A stretch of DNA of 60,891 nt, taken from NCBI GenBank assembly GCA_039679645.1, contig JBDKUO010000037.1, positions 1 to 60,891 on the forward strand, given 5' to 3'. The DNA comes from Armatimonadota bacterium (lineage in GTDB: Bacteria; Armatimonadota; UBA5829). A model generated the notes under the pieces. The model did no database searches. It was not told the origin of the DNA and saw only the letters and a program-made list of their open reading frames with translations. Of the stretch, positions 1 through 8,639 are shown in pieces. Each line of letters opens with the position of its first letter. Within the stretch, counting starts at the first letter, position 1. A program made the position numbers and the translations under genes.

Positions 1-333
1 GAATTTCATAGTTCGAGCAATGGAATTCAGAAGGTCGGCAAGGGTGATATCCTTAGCAAATATATTCATCTTGCGGTCTCTGACCTGCCAGTCCTGCTTA
101 TTGAAACCGGCATTGAGAGTGACGCCCATCATATCCGATAGGTCTTCGAGTATGACCTTGACAGCCTTATGCCTGGCTTCATATGTGACTTTCTGAGACA
201 GGCGAGTATCATTCTCCCACTGCTCGATCACGGCTTGGTCGGAAGCATTCGGATCAACAGTGACCTTGCCAAACGCCCATGCGCCTCCGCAAACCATCAT
301 TACTAAAGTTAATATAACTACTGCCTTCCTCAC
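1..333 (-). CDS. Secreted protein with STN-like domain, C-terminally cut by window edge
   Basis: The first 111 codons of a gene that runs off the left edge of the window. The start is a GTG preceded by AAGGAGA at a good distance. The protein opens with a signal peptide (RKAVVILTLVMMVCGGAWAF). It then has a roughly 90-residue region with the layout of the STN/secretin short N-terminal domain: a 'VKVILEDLSDMMGV' strand-helix, then 'MNIFAKDITLADLLNSIA'. It is a close paralogue of the next gene, with near-identical nucleotides (positions 1-42 match 1916-1957 with one difference). This indicates a recent tandem duplication. STN domains normally bind peptidoglycan or partner proteins in the periplasm; the function here is unknown. 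The gap of 33 bp to the next gene suggests co-transcription. Confidence 0.75.
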   Translation of the reverse strand, partial: MRKAVVILTLVMMVCGGAWAFGKVTVDPNASDQAVIEQWENDTRLSQKVTYEARHKAVKVILEDLSDMMGVTLNAGFNKQDWQVRDRKMNIFAKDITLADLLNSIARTMKF

Positions 334-366
334 TGTGCTTCTCCTTCATATTGTGCGTATTATCTG

Positions 367-2250
367 TCACTTCTTCTCTGCATTGCCTGTGGCACCCGAT
401 CCCGAAGTGCTATCGCTCTTTTTCTCTTCCGGCTTTAGGTTTTCAGGCTGGGGCTCAGGCGGTTCATATTTGAGCATCTTGACTACCCATATACCCATAC
501 GGTCGCGTGTATCCGTATCGGTCAGCCGGAATGTATATACAGGAGCACCATTCTCATCGGATGAAAGCGCGCAGCGTAATATCACAGACTTGCCACTGAT
601 AAGCTCCGGGCAAGTCCTATACGCATACTCCCACTGATCCGCACCAAGAGTCAATACGTTCAGACCCAGATCGGAGAACATCTCTTTCTTTTGAGACGCG
701 CTCAAGGTGGCGTAAAGCCTCATCAGCCATATATCCTTAGAACCCGAGCCGGTAAAAATACCCATTTTGGCAAAATCATCATCTGTCTGGAAATTCTCCC
801 TGATCTGTTCCGTGGTGAGGGTGGCAATCTGAGCGTAGTCATCGATGGACATATAGCCGTTCTTTTTGAGATTAGCACGCCACTTCTCGACCCACTCGTC
901 CGGGATCTGGGTAGTGCGTCTCTTGAACCAGTCCTTGCTCCTGAGTTCGATGAACGAGTTGTGTTTGTCCCAGTTATATCGATATCCCTCACCTATTGCA
1001 GCAAGGACATCCTTCAGTTCCGTCTCAGACTTGCTGATCTTGGCATAACCATCGATGAACTTATAGCTGTCGGATACTATGGCAAAATCACTGGCCTTGG
1101 CGGTCGCGGCTTCATAGTCGGCAAGTTCAAGCCGCCGCTTCTCTTCAGGCTCCACCTTAATTTTTTTATGCAGGTCCGGCTCATCCGGCACATCCGGTTG
1201 AGGCTCGGTGGGAAAGAATTTTTCCATCCGCTTCGACTCTTCGACACATGCATCAAAATATTTGTCTCGAGTCCGGTTCCATGCCTCTCTGCCGGAAATG
1301 TTTTTCTCACGCTGGAGAAGTCTTTGTTCAGCCATACATTGAATAGTCGGATTAGACGGTTCTCCCAGAAAAGCATCCAGCATATAAAACTCCTCGTAGA
1401 TGCATATGCCGAACCCTGCAAATTTCTTGTCTTCATACGCTTTCCAGTCAAGCTCGTCCGGCTCGAAATCAAGGCCGACTCCTCCATTGGTGAACTTACT
1501 TTCGCTGTCTTTGGTAAAAGCCTCGCCATACCCCGACTTCACAACATTCAAAATAAGCTGCTGAGTCTCAGGCGAGAGTTTGGCGATAGGATAAGCCATA
1601 TCCTTTTTGTTGAGGAAATTCTCTTTCATATTCGGCACGTCATTGAGCAGCCCCTTGAATGCTGCGCCTGTGCCAAAAGTATGCAGCATATATGTATAGG
1701 GATCGTCCTCTCTTAATGCTTCCAGCTCATCATCCGTGAGGTCATCATCCCAGTTTTCCATCGTATTGAGGAAATCCTGGCGCCGCCGCTGCACTTCCTT
1801 GTCATATTCCGCCTGTGACTTGCTCAGTTCAGTATTGGCTGATGCTAGTGTCTTCCTGTCCATGAAAATCCTGTAAGTCCATGGGGTTACATCCTTACTA
1901 ATACTCCACTTGAATTTCATTGTTCGAGCAATGGAATTCAGAAGGTCGGCAAGTACGACATCCTTGGCGAAGATATTCATCTTGCGGTCTCTGACTTGCC
2001 AGTCCAGCTTATTGTAACCGGCATTGAAGATGACGCCCGTCATATCCGATAGGTCGGCAAGTATGACTTTGACGGCCTTGTGCCGAGCCTCGTAGGTCAC
2101 CTTTTGAGACAGACGCGAATCACTATCCCACTGCTCAAGCCCTGCGCGGTCCGACGACACATTCGGGTCGGCTGTAATTTTACCTGCCGCCCAGGCACAC
2201 TGGCACGCAAGCAGAATAATTACAAAAGTATACAGGAAAACCTTTCTCAC
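367..2250 (-). CDS. Secreted STN-like domain protein, 627 aa, function unknown
   Basis: It starts at GTG with GGGAGGG seven bases upstream. Residues 1-22 form a signal peptide ending in CAWAAG. Residues about 55-115 resemble the STN/secretin short domain ('VKVILADLSDMTGV' followed by 'MNIFAKDVVLADLLNSIA'). The long middle part is charged, with many Glu, Asp and Lys, and has no motif I can name. Around residue 410 a second short block ('KDVLAAIGEGYRYNWDKHN') resembles another copy of the STN-type beta-alpha unit. The C-terminus is low-complexity and ends in Ser, Gly and Lys. It is probably periplasmic or surface-exposed. It is the downstream copy of a tandem pair with the gene at 1-333, and the homology at the N-terminus is strong. 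Confidence 0.75.
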   Translation of the reverse strand: MRKVFLYTFVIILLACQCAWAAGKITADPNVSSDRAGLEQWDSDSRLSQKVTYEARHKAVKVILADLSDMTGVIFNAGYNKLDWQVRDRKMNIFAKDVVLADLLNSIARTMKFKWSISKDVTPWTYRIFMDRKTLASANTELSKSQAEYDKEVQRRRQDFLNTMENWDDDLTDDELEALREDDPYTYMLHTFGTGAAFKGLLNDVPNMKENFLNKKDMAYPIAKLSPETQQLILNVVKSGYGEAFTKDSESKFTNGGVGLDFEPDELDWKAYEDKKFAGFGICIYEEFYMLDAFLGEPSNPTIQCMAEQRLLQREKNISGREAWNRTRDKYFDACVEESKRMEKFFPTEPQPDVPDEPDLHKKIKVEPEEKRRLELADYEAATAKASDFAIVSDSYKFIDGYAKISKSETELKDVLAAIGEGYRYNWDKHNSFIELRSKDWFKRRTTQIPDEWVEKWRANLKKNGYMSIDDYAQIATLTTEQIRENFQTDDDFAKMGIFTGSGSKDIWLMRLYATLSASQKKEMFSDLGLNVLTLGADQWEYAYRTCPELISGKSVILRCALSSDENGAPVYTFRLTDTDTRDRMGIWVVKMLKYEPPEPQPENLKPEEKKSDSTSGSGATGNAEKK

Positions 2251-2455
2251 AATAACCCTCCCTCGTCACATACGGTCAATATACTTCCTATACTATATAG
2301 AATTGATGCCGCCAAGCACAATATGGTTCACTCAATTTACCTTATATTTATTCGATGCCGACAGTAAAATCTTCCGGGTAATTCTCGCAAGCGGTCTGTT
2401 TGACATCCGGCTTGTATCGAGCGTAGAATTTTCTGTAGTTATATGGAGGCTCTTG

Positions 2456-3388
2456 TTGATATTAACCATAACTCCGAATACGGCGATTGATAAGACATAT
2501 ACGGTGGAAGGCTTTGGGCTGGACAGAGTTCACAGGCCGAGCGTATGCCGGACCGTGGCGGGCGGCAAAGGCATAAATGTCGTCAGAGTGCTCAAGACGG
2601 TCGGTCATGAAGCCGCTGCGACCGGTTTTGTGGGCGGCGCGACGGGCGAGGCCATTATAAGGCTGATAAGCGAAGAGGGCTTGCGGCACGATTTTGTGCG
2701 GGTCAAAGACGAATCAAGGCTCTGCATAGCCGTGGTTGATCCGATCAACGGCACTCAGACTGAGATCAATGAAAACGGTCCGCAGGTCACTGCCGACGAG
2801 GTCAACCTGATGTTTGAGAAGACCAAGTGCCTTGTCGCCGGATGTGAGTTTATTGCGATGTGCGGGAGCTGTCCGCCCGGTGTGCCGGAGAGTTTCTATG
2901 GCGATATAATCCGGATCGCCAAGAGCGCCGGTGTAAAGACAGTGCTGGACGCGAGCAATTCCCATTTGAGAGAGGCGATCAAGTCTGCTCCGTTTATGGT
3001 CAAGCCCAATGTCACCGAGCTATCGCAGATAGCCGGGCGTGAGCTATTGACGCTGGAGGAGATCGTCCGAGCAGCGAAGAGTCTTAAGCAGTTCGGCGTG
3101 AGTATTACTGCCGTTACCATGGGCCGCAGCGGCGCGATTGTTACCGACGGCGTTCAGGTATGGAAGGCCGTTCCGCCTGAGATTCAATTTGCCAGCGCTG
3201 TCGGTTCGGGAGATGCGTTCCTGGCGATGTTTATGGCTGCGATTATTCAGGGCATGTCACTTCCTGAGGCTCTTATCTCGGCAACGGCGGCGGGGGCAGC
3301 GAACGCGACTACGTTAGGCGCAGGTTTTTGCTCGCTTGAGTGTATAATGGAGGTTAGGCAGGGTGTGACCCTCACCAACATCACATAA
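2456..3388 (+). CDS. fruK: 1-phosphofructokinase (PfkB/ribokinase family)
   Basis: Phosphorylates fructose 1-phosphate (or a related hexose phosphate such as tagatose 6-phosphate) with ATP to give the bisphosphate; cytoplasmic. The N-terminus 'LTITPNTAIDKTYTV' and the 'AGGKGINVVRVL' PfkB signature are typical of the 1-phosphofructokinase/LacC subgroup. The C-terminal 'SAVGSGDAFLAMFMA' carries the catalytic Asp and anion hole of PfkB signature 2. The reading frame is open from 2303, but I place the start at the TTG at 2456, six bases after GGAGG, giving 310 residues, the usual length. No PTS gene is next to it, so the exact substrate is open. It is followed at once by the selenocysteine tRNA. 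Confidence 0.88.
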   Translation: MILTITPNTAIDKTYTVEGFGLDRVHRPSVCRTVAGGKGINVVRVLKTVGHEAAATGFVGGATGEAIIRLISEEGLRHDFVRVKDESRLCIAVVDPINGTQTEINENGPQVTADEVNLMFEKTKCLVAGCEFIAMCGSCPPGVPESFYGDIIRIAKSAGVKTVLDASNSHLREAIKSAPFMVKPNVTELSQIAGRELLTLEEIVRAAKSLKQFGVSITAVTMGRSGAIVTDGVQVWKAVPPEIQFASAVGSGDAFLAMFMAAIIQGMSLPEALISATAAGAANATTLGAGFCSLECIMEVRQGVTLTNIT

Positions 3389-3444
3389 TCAATGAATCCC
3401 AAATAGAAATTATAAAATATAAAATACTAAATATAAAATGATAG

Positions 3445-3541
3445 GGGGGTGGTTCGGGCCTGGTGGCTCGCACGGTCTTCAAAACCGCTGTGAGGGCTGA
3501 ATAAGTCCTCGGGTGAGTTCGATTCTCACACGCCCCCGCCA
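3445..3541 (+). tRNA. selC: tRNA-Sec (anticodon TCA)
   Basis: All diagnostic features of a bacterial selenocysteine tRNA can be folded by eye. The acceptor stem starts at GGGGGTGG, pairing with ACGCCCCC (the eighth pair is weak). A six-pair D stem, CGGGCC/GGCTCG, closes a four-base TGGT loop. The anticodon loop CTTCAAA contains TCA. A long variable arm pairs GAGGGCT with AGTCCTC. A five-pair T stem, GTGAG/CTCAC, carries the TTCGATT loop. The 3' end GCCA is encoded. The RNA reads UGA codons as selenocysteine with SelA and SelB, which lie outside this window. Its presence implies the genome makes selenoproteins. Confidence 0.93.
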
Positions 3542-3566
3542 AGATAATTGAGCATAAAATAAGCCC

Positions 3567-4679
3567 CTATATACTCCCCAGGCTGCTTTGTCGATATTCT
3601 GCCGACAGGGAATATCTCCTAGCCCGTTTAGATGGATCAGCAACCAAAAGCCAGCCTGCATCAACCCAATCCTTGAGTAGCAAGCGAGCCATTCTGCCTG
3701 AAAGTCCGAGAGTCTGAGCCACGTCCGATGATGTGATTGTCTCCTGTCGAGAGAACAGAGCGATCACCATCCTTGCCCGATGATCAAGTTTTCGCAAATG
3801 CTCTGGTTCCCCAGGTAAACCATCCTCCGCGCACCTAATGGCTTCGCCTTTGGCGGCAGAGAAAACGGATGCCAGGGTACTCACGAAGTATTCCAGCCAG
3901 CCTGTAAGGTCTGCATCGGCACGACCCATATAGTAATTGTGGTGTCCACCGACATCAAGTGCACTATAGTAAGCATCTAGGTCCTGCGCATGGTATTCCT
4001 CTAGTGAGAAAAGGCCGTTCAAGCCATAGCCGCTTCTATGCAGGATGAATGTCGCCAGCAATCGCGCGGTTCGCCCGTTTCCATCATAGTAAGGATGAAT
4101 GCTAACGAACTGATAGTGAGCCAGCGCAGCAATGATGACAGCGGGAACCTGCTCTATCTCGGCTGCATTGATCCAAGCGACCATCTTCTTCATCAGTCCA
4201 GGCACATCCGGCGCTTCTGGAGGAAGATAGATGATGCCGTCAGTGAAAGAGTCGCGAATGACGTTCTGACCATCCCGATACGGCATGGGTTTCGACCTGG
4301 AGCCATTCATCACCATCGCATGTATACGTTTAATTGCATCCTCAGTTACGGGCCTAGCCCTGCTTGCCCATTCCTCCACTCGGATAAGTGCGTTCCAGTA
4401 GTTCTGGACTTCGGCTGCGTCGCGCTCCCGACCATGGAACTGCTTTCGCCTGCTGGAGATCACTTCCTCTGCTTCTTGGAGCGTAAGTCTATTGCCTTCG
4501 ATGCGAGTAGAGTAGTGGGTAGCGCGAATACGTGCCTTTCGTGTCAATTCGGCTTGAACCGCTGGTGGTAAAGGAGTGCTCTCAACAACTACACGAGCGG
4601 CTTCAATATCCATCAGGTTGCGAGCGATGGACGGAGTGATGGAGTATTTAGGTTGCCACTGAGATTGAGTGTCAGTCAT
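3567..4679 (-). CDS. Fic-domain AMP transferase with C-terminal winged helix
   Basis: Fic proteins transfer AMP (or another phosphate-containing group) to hydroxyl side chains of target proteins. The catalytic motif HPYYDGNGRTAR lies near residue 200. The N-terminal STRIEG around residue 58 matches the [S/T]xxxE[G/N] inhibitory helix, so this is an autoinhibited class II Fic. The last 80 residues ('TITSSDVAQTLGLSGRMARL') look like a winged helix-turn-helix. The frame extends to 4721, but an ATG there would lie only about 8 bases from the predicted transcription start, so I prefer the ATG at 4679 (370 aa). Neither start has a clear Shine-Dalgarno site. The promoter region carries repeated TTGCC words, which the winged helix could bind. 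It could be a stand-alone regulator or a conflict toxin. Confidence 0.87.
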   Translation of the reverse strand: MTDTQSQWQPKYSITPSIARNLMDIEAARVVVESTPLPPAVQAELTRKARIRATHYSTRIEGNRLTLQEAEEVISSRRKQFHGRERDAAEVQNYWNALIRVEEWASRARPVTEDAIKRIHAMVMNGSRSKPMPYRDGQNVIRDSFTDGIIYLPPEAPDVPGLMKKMVAWINAAEIEQVPAVIIAALAHYQFVSIHPYYDGNGRTARLLATFILHRSGYGLNGLFSLEEYHAQDLDAYYSALDVGGHHNYYMGRADADLTGWLEYFVSTLASVFSAAKGEAIRCAEDGLPGEPEHLRKLDHRARMVIALFSRQETITSSDVAQTLGLSGRMARLLLKDWVDAGWLLVADPSKRARRYSLSAEYRQSSLGSI

Positions 4680-4692
4680 AAGTCGAGAACCA

Positions 4693-4764
4693 TTGCCAAT
4701 AACACTACAGATTATTGCCATTATATTGCCGTTAAATTATACCAGTTGTGCCGATAAACGGCAA
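4693..4764 (-). promoter_or_regulatory. Promoter and repeated TTGCC operator of the fic gene
   Basis: Read on the minus strand, TTGCCG (4764-4759) and TATAAT (4741-4736) are separated by exactly 17 bases, a near-consensus sigma-70 promoter. The -35 box lies inside a perfect inverted repeat TGCCG-ATAAA-CGGCA (4749-4763). Further plus-strand TTGCC words at 4726, 4715 and 4693 lie downstream of the -10 box. The arrangement suggests a repressor that covers the promoter and early transcript, possibly the Fic protein itself. Confidence 0.65.
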
Positions 4765-4790
4765 TTCTCGAATGCTTTTCCTTCGTGGAG

Positions 4791-4865
4791 TGGAGGCGAC
4801 GACCAGAATCGAACTGGTGATAGCGATTTTGCAGACCGCTGCCTTAGCCACTTGGCTACGTCGCC
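4791..4865 (-). tRNA. tRNA-Cys (GCA)
   Basis: Read on the minus strand, the acceptor stem GGCGACG pairs with CGTCGCC, followed by discriminator U and an encoded CCA. The anticodon loop contains GCA and the T arm has the standard TTCGATT loop. 75 bases. It is paired with tRNA-Gly six bases upstream, so the two are probably processed from one transcript. Confidence 0.95.
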
Positions 4866-4871
4866 TCGTTA

Positions 4872-4946
<75 letters not shown>

Positions 4947-5050
4947 AAATCGAAGGATAGGGCGTTGCCCTCCAGCATCTCAGTTCAAATGGCGGGTATT
5001 TCCGGACTCATGCCGGCACTTACAATGCCCTATATGACATCGGTATTTTA

Positions 5051-5941
5051 TCAGTCTGCAAGTTTGCTGTCAAGGGGAACCTTTCTCAAACCTGCAAAAC
5101 TCGAACCCGCGAGCGCAGCAAACTCGTCGAGCGATAGAGTCTCTCCTCGCCTGCTTTCATCAATGCCGGCCTCAGCAAGCATGTGATGGGCTATTTCTTT
5201 GTCCCAACCCAGATCCGCTGAGGAACTGAGCGCATTAAGCAGGGTCTTCCTGCGCTTTCCGAAAGCCGCCCTGACTATTCGGAAGAAAAGTGCCTCGTCA
5301 TGCACCTGCACAGCAGGCCTTTCGCGCACAATCAGCTTGACGACCTCGGAATCGACATCCGGCACCGGATAAAACACATTTCTGGACACTCTCATCACGC
5401 TCTCGATTTCGCAGTGATATTGCACGAATACGCTTAGTGAGCCGTAGTCATCCGTGCCCGGACCGGCCTGCAGTCTTCTAGCAACCTCTTTCTGCACCAT
5501 CAGCACGATAGATGAAATAAACCACTTTGAACCGAGAAGTGTAGTGATTATCGGACTGGTAATGTAATACGGCAGATTGCCCACCACGACCCACTTGCCG
5601 CCGCCTCGTTCGCCAAAGAATTCAGGCAGACCGACTTTTAGAAAATCCCGGTTTACTATCTCGACATCGCTGCCGGAAAGCATATCCTCAAGAACAGGGA
5701 TCAAGGCCTGGTCCGCTTCGACGCATACTACCCTGGCGCCGGTATCGGCAAGCTCTCTCGTTACCACGCCAAGCCCCGGACCGATCTCAAGGACGTTTAC
5801 ACCCTCACACGCGCCGCTTGCAGCTACAATTCGGCCCAGCACATTTCGGTCTATCAGGAAATTCTGCCCAAGACGCTTCTTCGGACGCAAACCATGGTCT
5901 GCAAGGAGCTTTCTGACTTGTGGCGCGGATGCGAGGTTCAT
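5051..5941 (-). CDS. rsmA: 16S rRNA dimethyladenosine transferase
   Basis: RsmA (KsgA) dimethylates two adjacent adenosines in the 3'-terminal hairpin of 16S rRNA using S-adenosylmethionine. The N-terminus has KKRLGQNFLID, the classical family motif. It is followed by the SAM-binding glycine motif 'VLEIGPGLGVVTREL' and the catalytic 'VGNLPYYITSPII' (NLPY). The C-terminal part contains 'FGKRRKTLLNAL', also typical. At 296 residues it has the usual length. Upstream lies a G5/3D-domain protein; in Firmicutes the order yabE-rnmV-rsmA is conserved, and this looks like the same neighbourhood without rnmV. Confidence 0.97.
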   Translation of the reverse strand: MNLASAPQVRKLLADHGLRPKKRLGQNFLIDRNVLGRIVAASGACEGVNVLEIGPGLGVVTRELADTGARVVCVEADQALIPVLEDMLSGSDVEIVNRDFLKVGLPEFFGERGGGKWVVVGNLPYYITSPIITTLLGSKWFISSIVLMVQKEVARRLQAGPGTDDYGSLSVFVQYHCEIESVMRVSRNVFYPVPDVDSEVVKLIVRERPAVQVHDEALFFRIVRAAFGKRRKTLLNALSSSADLGWDKEIAHHMLAEAGIDESRRGETLSLDEFAALAGSSFAGLRKVPLDSKLAD

Positions 5942-5965
5942 AATATTACCCGGTTGAATGGTTTA

Positions 5966-5983
5966 GGCCGCCATAAGGCGGCC
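5966..5983. other. Intercistronic hairpin between G5/3D gene and rsmA
   Basis: GGCCGCC-ATAA-GGCGGCC is a perfect seven-pair hairpin in the short gap between the end of the upstream gene and the rsmA start. No T-run follows on the minus strand, so it is more likely an RNA-processing or stability element than a terminator. Confidence 0.5.
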
Positions 5984-6014
5984 CTTGTGCTTTTTTATAC
6001 GATTCCGGCGTGGT

Positions 6015-6857
6015 TTAATCCAGTATATGGACGTTTACCTTTTTACGTCCAAAACGGATCGCCTCTTGATATGTGTCGAACCCAAGGTCGATGCGATTTC
6101 CCTGTATCGAGCGGCCTACATCGCCTGCAATTGCATGACCATATCCCTCGATATAAAGCCTGGTTCCAAGGCTGATCACATCCGGGTCAACAGCAACCAC
6201 ACCGTAGCCCGCTCTCATACCACAGCTTGTCCTGCCGCTCGCCCATCGTCCACAGCTTCTTGGACCGGGATCATATGCGCTGGCAGACATTCGCAGAACT
6301 CGCAGCGTGCGGTATTCACCGCGGCTCGTATAACGCCCTCGTGAACCGATACTGACCACCTTGTTCACAGGCTTCTTTACAACAACGCTCTCGACTTTGG
6401 TGCGCATCACAGGTACGCCATCATGACAGCGGACCTTGTAACGCACGACCTTCTCTCCACGTACTCCGTTCATGGTCACTTTGACCATTCCTGGCCGGAG
6501 AGATTTAGTGAATGTTTTAACGGTCTCAAAACCGATCGGCAGCCTGTGCTCCTCAATCGATTCGGAAACCCGAACAACCGTGATCTTCATCCCATCATAC
6601 GGTCGCTCATTCGTCGCTGGCGAGACCAAATCTAACGGCCCCACCACGACCCCTTCTTCCTTGAGGGTCGCGCCAACAGACATCTGGGCGGTTCGTACTT
6701 GTCGCTCGGTCCTATCCGAACAAATTCTAACAGTTACCGTCTCCAGGCGCTGGGCTTGCACGACGTCATCTCGGTTGGCTCCAACCGCCATCAGCATCGG
6801 CAGCATGATCGCTGTCAGTGCGGCGGTTCGCGCGAGCCGAAACTTTCGTCTTCGCAA
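6015..6857 (-). CDS. Exported G5 and 3D domain protein (YabE-like)
   Basis: A likely secreted cell-wall protein. I start it at the TTG at 6857, seven bases after AGGAGG, giving 280 residues with an N-terminal 'RRRKFRLARTAALTAIM' signal sequence. A DUF348-like ubiquitin-fold segment follows ('VGATLKEEGVVVGPLD'), then a G5 domain (about residues 110-190). At the C-terminus is a 3D domain with its characteristic Asp residues ('MSASAYDPGP', 'AVDPDVISLGTRLYIEGYG', 'GNRIDLGF'). The 3D domain is related to lytic transglycosylase MltA, so peptidoglycan cleavage is plausible. Its place next to rsmA matches YabE in Firmicutes. Confidence 0.88.
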   Translation of the reverse strand: MRRRKFRLARTAALTAIMLPMLMAVGANRDDVVQAQRLETVTVRICSDRTERQVRTAQMSVGATLKEEGVVVGPLDLVSPATNERPYDGMKITVVRVSESIEEHRLPIGFETVKTFTKSLRPGMVKVTMNGVRGEKVVRYKVRCHDGVPVMRTKVESVVVKKPVNKVVSIGSRGRYTSRGEYRTLRVLRMSASAYDPGPRSCGRWASGRTSCGMRAGYGVVAVDPDVISLGTRLYIEGYGHAIAGDVGRSIQGNRIDLGFDTYQEAIRFGRKKVNVHILD

Positions 6858-7024
6858 ATCATCGCCTCCTTTCCCGCGCCAATTACCCAATGGAAGATGC
6901 AATGTAAACCTTTAATCGTTACATAAATCACCAGGACAACTGCCACGAGAACACCATATGCTAACATGTCGGTCGCTAGTCTGTCAAATTTGCGGGTTCC
7001 AGGGTTCCAGTCCAGGGGCAGCGG

Positions 7025-7858
7025 CTACGGAGATGGGACGGGGATTATCTCATTGCAATGGGCTATATACAAATCGCCTCGAAAGCCCGAATTTCTTTTC
7101 GCCAAGGATGCGGATTCGATCACGTCGTCGATTGCATAGCGATCCGATATATGGCATAGAACCAAGGCCTTTACATCCTGGCTCGCGCCCCACTCCACCG
7201 CCATCTCAAGGGTTGCGTGCCGGTTGGACTCAATTGAGGCCAGCTCTCTATCACGCGCCAAAAAAGTCGCTTCGTGGACCGCTAAATCAAGACGGCCAAA
7301 TGGTATGTGGACCGCTTCGAACCCGTCACCCGTATACAAAAAAATCGGATGATAGCAGCAGACATTTTCACCGGTGACCTGGTCGGGAAGCTTGCGCTCC
7401 TGCTGGATCTCATAGCCAAGGCAGAGTTGACTGCGGACATGCCTCATTTCAAATGCGACCACGCGTGTCGGACGTTTTGTATCAGGTATTTCGACCTCCG
7501 AGCCGACTTCCATCGGCTGAACGTAGAGCGGATATCTGAGCATACCAGACTGTTTACGCTCGACATACTCCAGCAGCGCATTTATCCAACGGTCATGCTT
7601 GGGATAATAGATAATGAGCGGTTTATCACGTTCACCGGACGCGAGATTGCGAATGTTGACCAGGTTCGATATACCGGCGATGTGGTCCTCATGTCCATGG
7701 CTTAGAAATACATGGCGAATGCCGAAAACCTTGGTTCCCAGGGTCGTTGCGACGCCCTCACCGGCATCGAAGAGACACCGCGTCGGCTTATGATAGAACC
7801 ACTGACTGTAGAGCGCCAGTGAAAACGATATCAGAATGTCGTTAGGGTTTATTGACAT
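7025..7858 (-). CDS. MBL-fold metallo-hydrolase, RNase Z-like
   Basis: The metal-binding motif SHGHEDHIAG (HxHxDH) near residue 53 identifies a metallo-beta-lactamase fold. The 'FDAGEGVATTL' strand before it and 'VHEATFLARDRE' and 'LVLCHISDRY' later match the layout of RNase Z/ElaC-type enzymes. At 277 residues it is within range, but sequence beyond the motifs is not close to canonical RNase Z, so the tRNA 3' processing role is only a possibility. It is divergent from a TetR-family gene across a 56-bp gap, which may hold promoters for both. Confidence 0.75.
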   Translation of the reverse strand: MSINPNDILISFSLALYSQWFYHKPTRCLFDAGEGVATTLGTKVFGIRHVFLSHGHEDHIAGISNLVNIRNLASGERDKPLIIYYPKHDRWINALLEYVERKQSGMLRYPLYVQPMEVGSEVEIPDTKRPTRVVAFEMRHVRSQLCLGYEIQQERKLPDQVTGENVCCYHPIFLYTGDGFEAVHIPFGRLDLAVHEATFLARDRELASIESNRHATLEMAVEWGASQDVKALVLCHISDRYAIDDVIESASLAKRNSGFRGDLYIAHCNEIIPVPSP

Positions 7859-7914
7859 AGCTTGGCTGTTTTAATGATTTGTGCTAATGTAGAGTATACC
7901 CAAGGGGAGCAGGC

Positions 7915-8517
7915 ATGGCAAACGAACCCGCAACATCCTGGAAAGACAAGCGAAAAGAGCAGCTTCGAGAGGACCTCATCACGACCGCGACCCGGCTTAT
8001 TCGAGAGAACGGGCCAAACGCCGTATCCGTGGAGGATATAGTCGCCGCAACCGGAGTCGCGAAGGGAACATTTTACCTGTATTTCAAGACCAAGGCTGAA
8101 ATTATTCAGGCGGTGTTTGGTCAGTGTCTGGACGATCTCGAAAAACGGATCTCCGCCGCCATTAGCGAAACTTCTTCGGACGCATCCGCCGGTCTTCACG
8201 CGACCCTAGGCGTCATATTGCTTTTTTTGCAGGAAAACCCCGGCTTGACAGCGCCGGTTATGGACGCAGCATCTGTGCCGGAGCTTGAAGAAGCTGTCTT
8301 GTCACGCTGCCGCGCGGCAACTACATCAGCTTTTGAACGGCTGCTTAGAATGGGAATGCTGCAGGGCAGGTATCGCGAAATAGACCCACGGATCGCATCG
8401 CATGCGCTTCAAGGAATGCTCTCCGGTCTTGTCCGGCTTTCGACTGATGCGAACCTCAATTTTGTTGACATCGGCGAAATAGCGGTAGAGCTTTTTGAGC
8501 ACGGAATAAAGCGTTAG
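7915..8517 (+). CDS. TetR/AcrR-family transcriptional regulator
   Basis: DNA-binding repressor, 200 residues. Residues 15-60 hold the TetR helix-turn-helix: 'LITTATRLIRENGPNAVSV', then 'DIVAATGVAKGTFYLYFKTK', which is close to the family consensus. The C-terminal ligand-binding part is not recognisable. The ATG follows AGGGGAGC. It is divergent from the MBL-fold gene, so it probably regulates that gene and itself. The ligand is unknown. Confidence 0.92.
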   Translation: MANEPATSWKDKRKEQLREDLITTATRLIRENGPNAVSVEDIVAATGVAKGTFYLYFKTKAEIIQAVFGQCLDDLEKRISAAISETSSDASAGLHATLGVILLFLQENPGLTAPVMDAASVPELEEAVLSRCRAATTSAFERLLRMGMLQGRYREIDPRIASHALQGMLSGLVRLSTDANLNFVDIGEIAVELFEHGIKR

Positions 8518-8639
8518 GCTTACATAAATATCACTTATAAATTTGCTTCACTTTTTCCGATACATGTGATAAAATGCGAGTTTGAAGCCCACCTATTATT
8601 TGGTGGGCATACCGTTATATATTGCGGGGAGATAGTTGC

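Noticed and set aside
691-1716. Long plus-strand open frame opposite the STN-like gene
   Set aside because: It lies wholly within the minus-strand gene, has no ribosome-binding site and shows no domain; the minus-strand product has a signal peptide and a close paralogue.
6994-7009. Another tandem array (GGGTTCCA twice)
   Set aside because: Only two units with period 8, so it does not meet the three-unit, period-7 standard used for the other arrays.
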